A stretch of 64,000 nt of DNA from Microbacterium elymi (lineage in GTDB: Bacteria; Actinomycetota; Actinomycetes; Actinomycetales; Microbacteriaceae). Where the stretch lies: contig NZ_CP091139.2 in the NCBI RefSeq assembly GCF_021582895.2, positions 992,001 to 1,056,000 on the forward strand. The letters are read 5' to 3'. The translations under genes were made by a program, and so were the position numbers. The notes under the pieces were generated by a model that was given only the letters and a program-made list of their open reading frames with translations, did not search any database and was not told the DNA's origin. Shown here one piece after another: positions 21,723 to 37,867 of the stretch; within the stretch, counting starts at the first letter, position 1; each line of letters begins with the position of its first letter.

Positions 21723-23107
21723 TCAGGCGTCGCGGCCGGTTGCGGCCAGCACCGTGTGCACGAGAGTGCGCACCCCGACCGCGATCGCACGTTCGTCGGC
21801 CCGGAATCGAGGCGAGTGCAGATCGACCTGCGGCGCCAGCCCGTCCCACACGCCCAGCCGGGCCAGCGCCCCGGGCGCGTGCTCGAGCAGCACGGCGAAG
21901 TCCTCCGCCCCGGCGGACTGCTCGGCCTCGCCGAGGGCCTCTCGGCCCAGCCCGGTCTCGACGGCCCGGCGCACCAGCGCCACCGACGCGGCGTCGTTGA
22001 CCACCGGCGGGACGCCGCGGATGTACGTGAGCCGGTACTCCGCCCCGCTCGGCGCGAGCAGCTGGGCGATCAGCTCGGTGACCACGGGCTCGGCGTGCTC
22101 CCACGCGGCCCGGTCGAGGATGCGCAGGGTTCCCCGCAGCGACCCCTGGCGCGGGATGACGTTCGATGCCTGGCCCGCGCTGATCGCGCCCCACACCAGC
22201 AGCGCACCCGCGCGCGGATCGAGTCGCCGGTTCACCGGCAGCGGCAGCCGCGAGGCGACCGCCGACAGCGCCCCCACCACGTCGACGGTGAGGTGCGGCC
22301 TCGAGGTGTGGCCGCCGGGACCCTCCACCTCGAGCTCGATCATGTCGCAGGCCGAGGTGATCGGCCCCACCCTCAGGGCCACCTGCCCCACCGGGATCCG
22401 CGGGTCGCAGTGCGAGCGCGAACAGACGGTCGACGCCGCGCAGGGCGCCGGCGGCCACCAGCTGGTGCGAGCCGCCCGGCATGACCTCTTCGGCGGGCTG
22501 GAACAGCGGCCGCACGCTTCCGGCCAGATCAGGCGCCGACCGCAGCGCCAGCGCCGCGCCCAGCAGGCACGGTCGTGTGCAGGTCGTGCCCGCACGCGTG
22601 CGCGACCCCGGGCACGGTGGAGGCGAACGGCAGGCCGCTGCCCTCGATCAGCGGCAGGGCGTCGATGTCCGCGCGCAGGCCGATCACCGGATGGGATGCC
22701 GCGGCCCGGCCGGCGATCTCGGCGACCACGCCCGTCCCGCCGGGCAGCACCTGGGCCGGGATGTCGGCCGCCGTCAGGGTGTCGTGGATCAGGGCGGTCG
22801 TGGCCGTCTCGTGCCGGGACAGCTCGGGGTGGGCGTGGATCCGCCGACGCAGACCGACCAGCGCGGGCAGGTGCTCGGCGAGCGCGGCATCCAGCCACGC
22901 CGGGCCGCGGCCGGCGCCGGGGTCGACCGCCGCGGCCTGCGCGCGGTCCGCGGCCGCGGCATCCTGCCCCGCTCCGGCCATCGTCCGCCTGCCGCCCACC
23001 TGCGCGCGGTCCGCGGCCGCGGCATCCTGCCCCGCTCCGCGCATCACCCGCCTGCCGCCCACCTGCGCGCGGTCTGCGGCCGCGGCATCCTCGCCTGGTC
23101 CGTGCAT
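21723..23107 (-). CDS. M20-family amidohydrolase (hippurate hydrolase/aminoacylase type)
   Basis: Zinc-dependent hydrolase removing acyl groups from N-acyl amino acids. Metal ligands and catalytic residues are visible: HACGHDLHTT, PAEEVMPGGSH, FALHCDP and AEDFAVLLEH; the dimerisation (lid) domain follows VRVG-type sequence with GGHTSRPH. Breaks: an extra base near 22567 (GTGCTGCTGG) and near 22414 (GCGCTGCACTGC). The start is uncertain because the ribosome binding site and ATG are triplicated by a 63-bp repeat. ATG at 23105-23107 gives 460 residues; ATG at 22979-22981, the innermost copy, gives 418, nearer the family length. Monocistronic in appearance, facing away from the divergent GCS2-family gene. 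Confidence 0.88.
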
Positions 23108-23110
23108 CAT
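22941..23110. repeat. 63-bp tandem repeat covering the amidohydrolase translation start
   Basis: Three copies with exact 63-base spacing (GCGCGGT words at 22941, 23004 and 23067). In the minus-strand direction each holds a GGCAGGCGG or GGAGGCGG stretch, an ATG, and codons for a 21-residue unit of the type GQDAAAADRAQVGGRR. The period keeps the reading frame, so every ATG can start the same protein. Confidence 0.9.
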
Positions 23111-23247
23111 CCGCCTCCCGCCGCGCTGGCCCATCGGCACCAGCGTAGGCGGCGTCGCGCGACCGAGCACGTGCCTGCCGGCGGCGGATGTGCTTAGCTC
23201 GCACCAGACGCACCGGCCCACAGTGGACCGGGCATCAGGAAGTCGCC

Positions 23248-24723
23248 ATGGGTGATGACGTCGGCAGCACCGTGTTCACGCGCGAGCAGCGCAAGCAGTA
23301 CCGGGCGAAGGTGCAGCGCTGCCTGGACGTGTTCGAGCGGATGCTGCGCGACCACGCGTTCGAGTTCGACCGGCCGCTGACCGGCCTGGAAATCGAGCTG
23401 AACCTCGTCGACGCCGACTGGCAGCCGGCGATGGCCAACGCCGAGGTGCTGGAATCGATCGCCGATCCGGCGTTCCAGACCGAGCTGGGCCGGTACAACA
23501 TCGAGCTGAACGTCTCGCCCCGCCCCCTGCCGGGGGCGGCGGCGCTCGAGCTGGAGGGCTGCTGCGCTCCTCGATGAACCACGCCGAGGAGAAGGCGCGA
23601 GAGGCGGGGGCCGGCATCGTGATGATCGGCATCCTCCCCACCCTGCGGCCGGAGCATCTGGAGGGCGAGTGGATGAGCGCGAACGCGCGCTACGCCGCCC
23701 TGGACGAGGCCGTGTTCTCGGCGCGCCGCGAAGACCTCGAGCTGGACATCGCCGGCACCGAGTCGCTGCGCATCTTCTCGCCGTCGATCGCCCCGGAGTC
23801 GGCCTGCACCTCGGTGCAGCCTGCACGTGCAGGTCTCGCCCGCCGAGTTCGCCGCGAACTGGAACGCCGCCCAGCTGCTGGCCGGCCCCCAGCTCGCCCT
23901 GGGGGCGAACTCGCCGTTCCTGTTCGGCAGGCAGCTGTGGGCCGAGACGCGCACCGAGCTGTTCCTGCAGGCCACCGACACCCGCTCGCCCGAGCTGCGC
24001 AACCAGGGCGTGCGGCCGCCGGTGTTCTTCGGCGAGCGGTGGATCACGTCGATCTTCGACCTGTTCGAGGAGAACGTCCGCTACTTCCCCGCCCTGCCTG
24101 CCGAGACCAGCGACGAGGACCCCGAGGCCGAGCTCGCCGCCGGCCGCGCACCGAAGCTGCAGGAGCCCGGCTTGCACAACGGCACGGTCTACCGCTGGAA
24201 CCGGCCGGTGTACGACGTCGTGGACGGACGCCCGCATCTGCGGGTCGAGAACCGGGTGCTCCCGGCCGGTCCGACCGTGGTCGACGTGCTCGCGAATGCG
24301 GCGTTCTACTACGGGGCGCTGCGGATGCTGGCGGCCGAAGAGCGTCCGGTGTGGACCAAGATGAGCTTCGATGCGGCGCAGTCGAACTTCACCGAGGGCG
24401 CCCGCCGGGGCGTCGACGCCACCCTCTACTGGCCGGGACTGGGCGAGGTGCCCTGGGACGAGCTGATCCTGCGGCGCCTGCTCCCCCTCGCGGACGAGGG
24501 CCTGTCGCTGTGGGGAGTGTCGGCCGCCGTGCGGGATCGCTACCTGACGATCGTCGAGGAGCGGTGCAAGCGCCGGGTCAACGGCGCCTCGTGGCAGGTC
24601 GCCGCGGTCCGCGCGCTCGAGGATCGGGGCATGGATCGCGATCGCGCCCTCACCGAGATGCTCGCGCTGTACGCCGAGGGCATGCACGCCAACGAGCCGG
24701 TGCACACCTGGGACCTCCCGTAA
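23248..24723 (+). CDS. Glutamate-cysteine ligase family 2 (GCS2) protein
   Basis: ATP-grasp-unlike carboxylate-amine ligase family that joins glutamate to an amine. About 491 residues from ATG at 23248 (GDDVGSTVFTREQRKQYR) with AGGAAG seven bases upstream. Family features: PLTGLEIELNLVD near residue 45, YNIELNVSPR, and QVSPAEFAANWNAAQ. Two compensating errors break the frame, a lost G near 23566 (GGGCTGCTG) and an extra C near 23820 (CAGCTGCAC). It stands alone, convergent with the next gene across a hairpin. In mycothiol-producing actinobacteria glutathione is not expected, so the true product is unclear; the call is at family level. Confidence 0.85.
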
Positions 24724-24731
24724 GACCGGCC

Positions 24732-24781
24732 CTTCGTCTCGGTCGCTGCGCCTCGCGCTGAGCGAGCGCAGCGAGACGAAG
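24732..24781. terminator. Bidirectional terminator hairpin
   Basis: Inverted repeat CTTCGTCTCG...CGAGACGAAG with inner pairing of GTCGCTGCGC and GAGCGAGCGCAG, placed between the convergent GCS2-family gene and the small secreted-protein gene. No T run, as is common in high-GC actinobacteria. Confidence 0.75.
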
Positions 24782-24820
24782 TGCCCGTCGCTGAGGGACC
24801 TGACCGAGGCGCCGTACCGT

Positions 24821-25438
24821 TTACGGCCAGAGCCGACGCACCAGCTCGTCGGTGTAGCCGGAGGGATGCCACGCCTGCTCGGTCGTGGACAGCCACATCC
24901 CGTCGCGGACCACGTTCTCCTCGGTCGTGCGGCCACTGGTCCGGGCGCAGCGGATGCCGCCGCCGGCGTCCGTGCAGTGGAAGCCCTGACTCGCGAACCC
25001 CGGGCGGGCGACCGCGGCGGCCGCGGCATCCACTTTCGCGAGCGTCGTGACCACCGTGCCGCCGTCCCGGTCGCGCCACGCGCAGGTCATCAGCACGTCG
25101 GGGGTGAGCGCGTCGCGCACCCCGGTCGCGGCGGTGGCCGGCGGGTCCTGCGACTGGTCGAGGACGACGTGCGGCTGCCAGCTGAGCTGGACCCACAGCT
25201 TGTCCGGATACAGCGACCGGCAGTCGTCGGTGATGGCCGTGCCGATGCTCTCGATCGGCCGCGCCGTCGCCGGCGCCGAGGCGGCCTGCTCGGCCGCCGT
25301 GGCGGAGCGCAGCAGGTCTCCGGCGAACTGCACGGCCGCCGGGATTCCGGGGGCGGCCAGCCACGCCAGCCCGGCCACCACGCCGGCGCACAGCAGACCC
25401 GCCGGCCAGGCGATCCACGCCTTTCGTCCCCCGATCAT
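24821..25438 (-). CDS. Secreted or membrane-anchored hypothetical protein
   Basis: 205 residues from ATG at 25436-25438 (IGGRKAWIAWPAGLL) with GGAGG six bases upstream; an upstream in-frame start lacks this signal. One N-terminal helix (AGLLCAGVVAGLAWLAA) acts as signal or anchor. The rest is presumably extracytoplasmic and contains four cysteines (DDCRSLYP, MTCAWRDR, FHCTDAGG, IRCARTS) that could form two disulfides. No family recognised. It lies between the rpoC terminator and the convergent GCS2-family gene and appears to be transcribed alone. Confidence 0.7.
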   Translation of the reverse strand: MIGGRKAWIAWPAGLLCAGVVAGLAWLAAPGIPAAVQFAGDLLRSATAAEQAASAPATARPIESIGTAITDDCRSLYPDKLWVQLSWQPHVVLDQSQDPPATAATGVRDALTPDVLMTCAWRDRDGGTVVTTLAKVDAAAAAVARPGFASQGFHCTDAGGGIRCARTSGRTTEENVVRDGMWLSTTEQAWHPSGYTDELVRRLWP

Positions 25439-25530
25439 GCCCTTCCTCCCCTGCCCTCCACGGTAAGCGGCGGCGGGGGCATCCGTCCCGCGACCCGCGG
25501 AGGGAGGGTGCGAGCCTGTGCACGGCAAAG

Positions 25531-25562
25531 CGAAAGGCCCCGGCGGATGCCGGAGCCTTTCG
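25531..25562 (-). terminator. rpoC transcription terminator
   Basis: Perfectly placed hairpin 50 bases after the rpoC stop: CGAAAGGC-CCCGGC paired with GCCGGAGCCTTTCG around a 4-base loop. On the minus strand it is followed by CTTTGCC, a weak U-containing tract. Confidence 0.8.
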
Positions 25563-25610
25563 CGATGCCGGGGTCGAGCCCGACCGCGGTGCGGCCGGGC
25601 TCGTCCCGGG

Positions 25611-29489
<3,879 letters not shown>

Positions 29490-29537
29490 TGGTTCTCCTG
29501 TGTGCCTTGTGAAAGCTTGAGTGTGGGCCTGGTCGGA

Positions 29538-33036
<3,499 letters not shown>

Positions 33037-33222
33037 GGGGATAACCTCCATGAGCCCGGGGCGGGCTTCGGTTCCTTGTCGACAGATGGCGTGCTCGGAT
33101 CCCCGAACCCCGAGCGCCTCACGTCGCCGCCCATCGGATGCCAGGTCCATCGGGAACAGCGGGGGCACACGGGCACGGCCGACCACCATATGAAGGCAGG
33201 GGGAACCAGAGCGCAACTACCA

Positions 33223-33251
33223 ACTATAGGCCGCCAGGCCCTTCATGTCCA
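33223..33251 (-). promoter_or_regulatory. rpoBC promoter, -35 TGGACA / -10 TATAGT
   Basis: On the minus strand TGGACA (33246-33251) and TATAGT (33223-33228) are separated by exactly 17 bases and lie about 180 bases before the rpoB start. The match to the housekeeping sigma consensus and the position support an rpoB promoter. Confidence 0.65.
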
Positions 33252-33260
33252 GTCGGATTC

Positions 33261-33289
33261 TTGACGAGTGTCCGATCCTGCGGTATAAC
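33261..33289 (+). promoter_or_regulatory. Divergent plus-strand promoter, -35 TTGACG / -10 TATAAC
   Basis: TTGACG (33261-33266) and TATAAC (33284-33289) with 17-base spacing: the best consensus match I found in the window. Its -35 box is 9 bases from the rpoB -35 box, back to back. It reads into the 3' end of pxpBC on the antisense side; no plus-strand gene follows until 35901. Confidence 0.6.
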
Positions 33290-33302
33290 CCGCCGATTCC
33301 GC

Positions 33303-34986
33303 TCAGACGGCGGGCGGCGCGTGCCGGAATCGGATGCGGGTGCCCGGCCGTGCCTGCGCGATCAGGTCGAGCGCGGCATCCGTCACGACCGCGATCACCG
33401 GGTAGCCGCCCGTGACCGGACCGTCGGCCAGCAGGATGGTCGGCCGGCCGTCCGGCGGCACCTGGATCGCCCCCGGCAGCATCCCCTCGCTGGGCAGCTC
33501 GTCGGTGCGGGCGCGCTCCAGCGCCGGGCCGTCCAGCCGCAGCCCGACCCGGTCGGCCCGCGCCGAGACGGTCCACACGGCGTCGAACAGCGCGGTCCGG
33601 GCGGAGGCGGTGAACCAGTCCCCGCGAGGGCCGGGGGCCAGCCGGATCTCGAGGTCCTCGTCATCCGGCGCACCCCACGGCATCACCTCGGCCGGAGGGA
33701 TCGGCACAGCCGCGGCATCCGCCGTGGCCAGCACATCGTCGGCGGCGAGCGGGGACGGCCCGATCCCGGCCAGGATGTCGCTGGCCCGCGAGGTGGCCAC
33801 GAGGGGCGCCCGGATGCCGCCGCGGACGGCGAGGTAGGCGCGGGCGCCGTGGGCGAACCAGTCCAGGTGCGAGCTCGGCGCCGGCCGGCCAGGCGTAGGA
33901 CTCGTACGGATCGAGCTCGTGCCCGTCCAGATGGACCGGGCCCCACGCACCGGCCACGGCGAACCACAGGTCGCGCTGCGCGACGGCGCGCCAGCCGCCC
34001 ATCGTGATCTCGATCCCGGCCGCGTCCTCGGGGTTGCCGACCAGCCGGTTCGCGGTGCGCAGGGCGCCGCGGTCGAGCGCGCCCGAGCGGGCGATGCCCT
34101 GCGCCGCATGGCCGGGACGGCCGAGGTCCTGCACGGTCGCCAGCAGCCCCGGGTCGACGACCCGCAGCGCCGCTTCTGGCGCGTCCTCCGGTCCGGGGGC
34201 GTCCTCCGGTCCGGGCGCGTCCTCCGGTCCGGGGGCGCCGCGCGGCGTGCGCGGCGTGCGGAACTCCGGAGATTCCGCCGCGGATGGCCCAGAATCGGCC
34301 CGAACGGCGCCGGCGCGGGCCGGATCTCCGGAGTTCTGCACACGCGCGGCGGCCGCCTCGACGAACCGGACGCGGTTCCCCGGCGCGAGCAGGGCCGGAT
34401 CGGCGGCATCCGGGTCGAACAGCGGCGCACCGGTGGTGCCGATGAGGCGCCACCCGCCGGGTGTCGCGCGCGGGTAGGCGCCGCAGAATGCGCCGGCCAG
34501 CCCGACCGCGCCGGCCGGGACGCGGGTGCGCGGGGCGCTCCGTCGCGGCACGTCGAACGGCCAGTCCTCGCTGACCAGGTACCCGAATCCGGGGGCGAAC
34601 CCGGTGAAGGCGACGGTCCAGTCCGCCTCGAGGTGCCGGCGCGCGAGCGCCTCCGGGCTCAGCCCGAGCAGCGCGGCGGTCTCGGCCAGGTCCGGGCCGT
34701 CGTAGACGATCGGCAGCTCCACCGTGCGCGGCACGGGTGCGGCTGCCGCCGATTCGGGCGCCTCCGCAGTGCGCTCGATCCAGGTCCGCGCCGCCGACAG
34801 CGCCAGCACCTGCGGGTCGACCTGCACGAGCACCGTCCGCGCGGCCGGCACGACGTCGACGACCCCGGCCGGGCGGGATGCCGCCAGCCGGGCGCTGAGG
34901 GCGAGCACCTCGCGCAGGGCGTGCGACGGGTCCGCGGCATCCGCTTCGATCAGCACCGCGAGATCACCGAACGGAAGGATGCGCAT
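33303..34986 (-). CDS. Fused 5-oxoprolinase subunits B and C (PxpBC; KipI-KipA type)
   Basis: Works with PxpA in ATP-dependent opening of 5-oxoproline to glutamate. Start ATG at 34984-34986 (RILPFGDLAVLIEAD) with GAGGTGA upstream. Residues ~1-220 are the PxpB/KipI half (FTGFAPGFGYL, RVPAGAVGLAG, TPGGWRLIGTT). A linker of about 55 residues follows, then the PxpC/KipA half (VVDPGLLATVQDLGRPGHAAQGI, ...GALDRGALRTANRLVGN). About 560 residues once the extra base near 33871 (GAGCTGCACC) is removed. The linker consists of a family-C palindrome translated in frame (VQNSGDPARAG...AAESPEFRT) and three APGPED repeats. Ten bases downstream of pxpA. Confidence 0.9.
34181..34236. repeat. 18-bp tandem repeat, three copies, in the pxpBC linker
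   Basis: GCGTCCTCCGGTCCGGG repeated three times with an 18-base period, which keeps the frame and encodes APGPED three times. Expandable linker sequence beside the inserted palindrome. Confidence 0.9.
34257..34341. repeat. Dispersed palindrome, family C, copy inside pxpBC
   Basis: About 85 bases with arms GGAACTCCGGAGATTCCG and CGGATCTCCGGAGTTCTGCA. The same arms and length occur in the intergenic copy at 35790-35875. Here the element is read in frame with no stop and supplies about 28 residues between the PxpB and PxpC halves. Confidence 0.88.
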
Positions 34987-34996
34987 CGGGGTCACC

Positions 34997-35752
34997 TCAC
35001 CAGGGCGCGCGCACGGCGATGCCGGCGGCGTCCAGCGCCGCCCGCACCGCACGCGCCAGTTCGACGGATTCGGGGGTGTCGCCGTGCAGACAGAAGGATG
35101 CCGCGTCGACTTCGACCACGGTCCCGTCGGTCGCCTCGACCTCGCCGGAGCGGGCCAGCCGCACCGCGCGCGCGGCCACCGCGGCCGGATCGTGCACGAG
35201 GTCGCCGGGCTCGCCGCGCGGCACGAGCGAGCCGTCGGGCAGATAGCCGCGGTCCAGGAACGCCTCGCGGAAGAACGGCAGGCCGATCGCGGTCGCCGCC
35301 TCGGCGAGCGCGTCGCCGAGACCGAGGATCGGGATGCCGCGGCCGACCCGCTCGCTGAGCTCGGCGACCGCCTGCACGACCGCCCCGGCCTGCTCGGGGT
35401 CCGCGCCGGCGGCGTGGTAGAGCGCGCCGTGCGGCTTGACGTACCGGATGTCGGCGCCGGCGTCCGAGAGGGACGACAGCTGCTCGGCCAGCACCGCATG
35501 CAGCTCGAACTGCCCGATCCGCATCGGCGAGCGGCCGAAGCCGGCCCGATCCGGGTAGGACGGATGCGCGCCGATCGCCACGCCGGTGCGGTCGGCGCGT
35601 TCGACGGCGGCGTGCATGGATGCGGCATCCCCCGCGTGCCCCCCGCACGCGATGCTGGCACTGGAGACGAGGGCGAACATCGCCTCGTCGTCGGCCGTGG
35701 GCGCCCCGTCCACGGTCTCGCCGAGGTCGGCGTTCAGGTCGATCGCGTCCAT
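34997..35752 (-). CDS. pxpA: 5-oxoprolinase subunit A (LamB/YcsF family)
   Basis: Component of the prokaryotic 5-oxoprolinase that hydrolyses pyroglutamate. 251 residues, unbroken: start ATG at 35750-35752 (DAIDLNADLGETVDG). Family signatures are DLNADLGE, SIACGGHAGD, GAHPSYPDRAGFGR, YVKPHGALYH and FCLHGDTPES. The stop lies 10 bases before the pxpBC start, so the two form an operon. A family-C palindrome lies just upstream of the start. Confidence 0.95.
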   Translation of the reverse strand: MDAIDLNADLGETVDGAPTADDEAMFALVSSASIACGGHAGDAASMHAAVERADRTGVAIGAHPSYPDRAGFGRSPMRIGQFELHAVLAEQLSSLSDAGADIRYVKPHGALYHAAGADPEQAGAVVQAVAELSERVGRGIPILGLGDALAEAATAIGLPFFREAFLDRGYLPDGSLVPRGEPGDLVHDPAAVAARAVRLARSGEVEATDGTVVEVDAASFCLHGDTPESVELARAVRAALDAAGIAVRAPW

Positions 35753-35789
35753 ATCTCCACGGTAGCCCGGGTCGTGCGGCGGGTCACCC

Positions 35790-35875
35790 GTGCAGAACTC
35801 CGGAGATTCGCGCGCGGGCGGCCGGCTCAGGGGCTGATACGGCGCCGCCCGGTCGATTTCTCCGGAGTTCTGCAC
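35790..35875. repeat. Dispersed palindrome, family C, intergenic copy
   Basis: 86 bases with perfect 17-base outer arms GTGCAGAACTCCGGAGA and their complement; the inner parts pair imperfectly (CGGGCGGC / GCCGCCCG). It lies between the divergent pxpA and spermidine-synthase-like genes. Translated on the minus strand it would give VQNSGEIDRA...RESPEFCT, clearly related to the peptide in the pxpBC linker. Confidence 0.88.
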
Positions 35876-35900
35876 GCCGCCGCGACGGTACGGTGGTCGC

Positions 35901-36766
35901 GTGGGCAGGACCAGACAGCGGGACGCGGAGTTCCCGAAGGCGCGCCTGTCCGACGGGACGATGGCCGGGATCGTGCCGAGCCCGTTCGCCTCGGGCTTCG
36001 AGCTGCTGGTCGGGGCGACGCCCCAGTCGCACGTCGATCTGGATGACCCGTCCCACCTGCACTTCGAGTACGTGGCTCGGATGGGCGCGGTGATCGACCA
36101 GCTGGGGATGCCGGGCCAGCCGCTGACCGCGGTGCACCTCGGGGCCGGCGCCCTGACCATCCCCCGCTACATCGAGCACACGCGTCCCGGTTCGCGGCAG
36201 CAGGTGATCGAGCTCGAGCAGGCGCTGGTCGACCTGGTGCGCGCCGAGCTCCCGCTGCCCGCGCCGCATCGATCCGGATCCGCATCTCAGACGCCCGCGC
36301 CGGCTTGGCCCGCCTGCCCACCGCGCTGACCGGCACGGTCGATCTGCTGGTCTCGGACGTGTACGCCGGAGCCCAGACCCCCGCGCACCTGACCACCGTC
36401 GAGTTCTACACCGCGGCATCCCGCCTGCTCGCCCCCGACGGGGTGCTGCTGGTGAACGTCGCCGACGGCGCCGGACTCGCGTTCGCGCGGCGGCAGGTCG
36501 CGACGGTGCGGGCGGTGCTGCCGCACGTGATCGTGCTGGCCGAGGTCCAGACGCTGAAGGGCCGCCGCTTCGGCAATCTGGTGGTCGCGGCATCCGCAGC
36601 CGAGCTGCCCACCCGCTGGCTGCCGCGCCTGATGGCCGCCGGCCCCCACCCGGCCAAGGTCGCCGAGGGCCGCGAGCTCGACGAGTTCGTGGGGTCGCTG
36701 GCGCCGGTGACGGATGCCGATGCCGTCCCGTCGCCGAAGCCGAACTCCTCGCTGTTCGAGCGCTGA
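35901..36766 (+). CDS. Spermidine-synthase-like (SpeE-fold) protein
   Basis: Rossmann-fold methyltransferase relative. Start GTG at 35901 ([19 protein letters not shown]). Motifs: [17 protein letters not shown] (nucleotide-binding glycine loop), [26 protein letters not shown] and VLLVNVADG. One frame error lies between 36255 and 36275; the correct join gives ...[21 protein letters not shown]. About 288 residues. This stand-alone actinobacterial family resembles spermidine synthase but lacks proof of aminopropyl transfer. Single gene, divergent from pxpA. Confidence 0.85.
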
Positions 36767-36784
36767 CACGCGGGCCGGGCGCCG

Positions 36785-36834
36785 GCGACAGCAGGTGAAA
36801 GCCGGCGACAGCGCCGCGACAGCGCCGCGACAGC
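36785..36834. repeat. GCGACAGC direct repeats upstream of the ABC exporter
   Basis: Exact copies of GCGACAGC start at 36785, 36805, 36816 and 36827; the last three are spaced 11 bases, about one helical turn. A degenerate copy follows. They end about 30 bases before the exporter ATPase start, where a regulator site would be expected. Confidence 0.6.
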
Positions 36835-36866
36835 GCCATGACAGGCCGGGTGCTGATCCTTGTCGC

Positions 36867-37867
36867 ATGACAATTTCCACTGACTGGGCCGTTGAGGCCG
36901 ACTCCCTGGTGAAGGTGTTCGGGCAGAACCGCGCGGTCGACGGCGTCGACCTGCGGGTCAAGACCGGCACCGTCTACGGGGTGCTCGGACCGAACGGCGC
37001 CGGCAAGACCACCACCATCAACATGCTCGCCACGCTCCTGCGTCCGGACGGCGGCTCCGGCCGCATCTTCGGCCACGACGTCGTGCGCGAGCCGAACATC
37101 GTGCGCCAGCTGATCGGCGTCACCGGACAGTTCGCGTCCGTCGACGAGACGCTGTCGGCCACCGAGAACCTGATCATCTTCTCGCGCCTGCTGGGCCTGT
37201 CGCGGGCCGAGGCCCGCAGCAAGTCCGTCGACCTGCTCGAGCGGTTCGGACTCACGGATGCCGCGCGCCGGCCGCTGAAGAAGTTCTCCGGCGGCATGCG
37301 CCGCCGCCTCGACCTGGCGGCATCCCTGATCGCCCAGCCTCCGCTGATCTTCCTGGACGAGCCGACGACCGGGCTGGACCCCCGCACCCGCGGGCAGATG
37401 TGGGACACGATCCGCGAGCTGGTATCCACCGGTTCGACGGTGCTGCTGACCACGCAGTACCTGGACGAGGCCGACCAGCTGGCCGACCGGATCGCGGTCA
37501 TCGACCGTGGCAAGGTCGCGGCCGAGGGCACCGCCGACGAGCTGAAGTCATCGGTGGGCACCTCGAGCCTGCAGTTGCGGCTGGCCGATCCGGCCGACAC
37601 CGCCGACGCCCTGCGCGCCATCGAGCGCGTCCTCGGGACGACGGCGACGCTCTCCCCGAGGCATCCCGCCTCACCGCCCCCATGGCCGACGCCGACCGCG
37701 TCGCCGACCTGCTGATCACGCTGCGGGACGAGGGCATCCACCTCACCGAGATGAGCGTGCAGAAGCCGACCCTGGACGAGGCGTTCCTGGCGATCACCGG
37801 ACACGACGCGACCGATCAGGCCGAGGCCGCGCAGAAGAACGCAGAGAAGGAAGAGGTACCGGCATGA
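36867..37867 (+). CDS. DrrA-type ABC transporter ATP-binding protein
   Basis: Energises export of a drug-like or lipid-like compound. Start ATG at 36867 ([18 protein letters not shown]). Walker [15 protein letters not shown] near residue 45, signature [12 protein letters not shown], Walker [16 protein letters not shown], and the DrrA-type C-terminal domain after [10 protein letters not shown]. One lost base in a C run near 37658 breaks the frame; corrected length 333 residues. The stop overlaps the permease start (ATGA). No good ribosome binding site is seen; direct repeats lie upstream. Confidence 0.92.

Noticed and set aside
33049..33051. ATG as the rpoB start
   Set aside because: No ribosome binding site precedes it; GGAGG lies 8 bases before the TTG at 33034-33036, whose product begins like other actinobacterial beta subunits.
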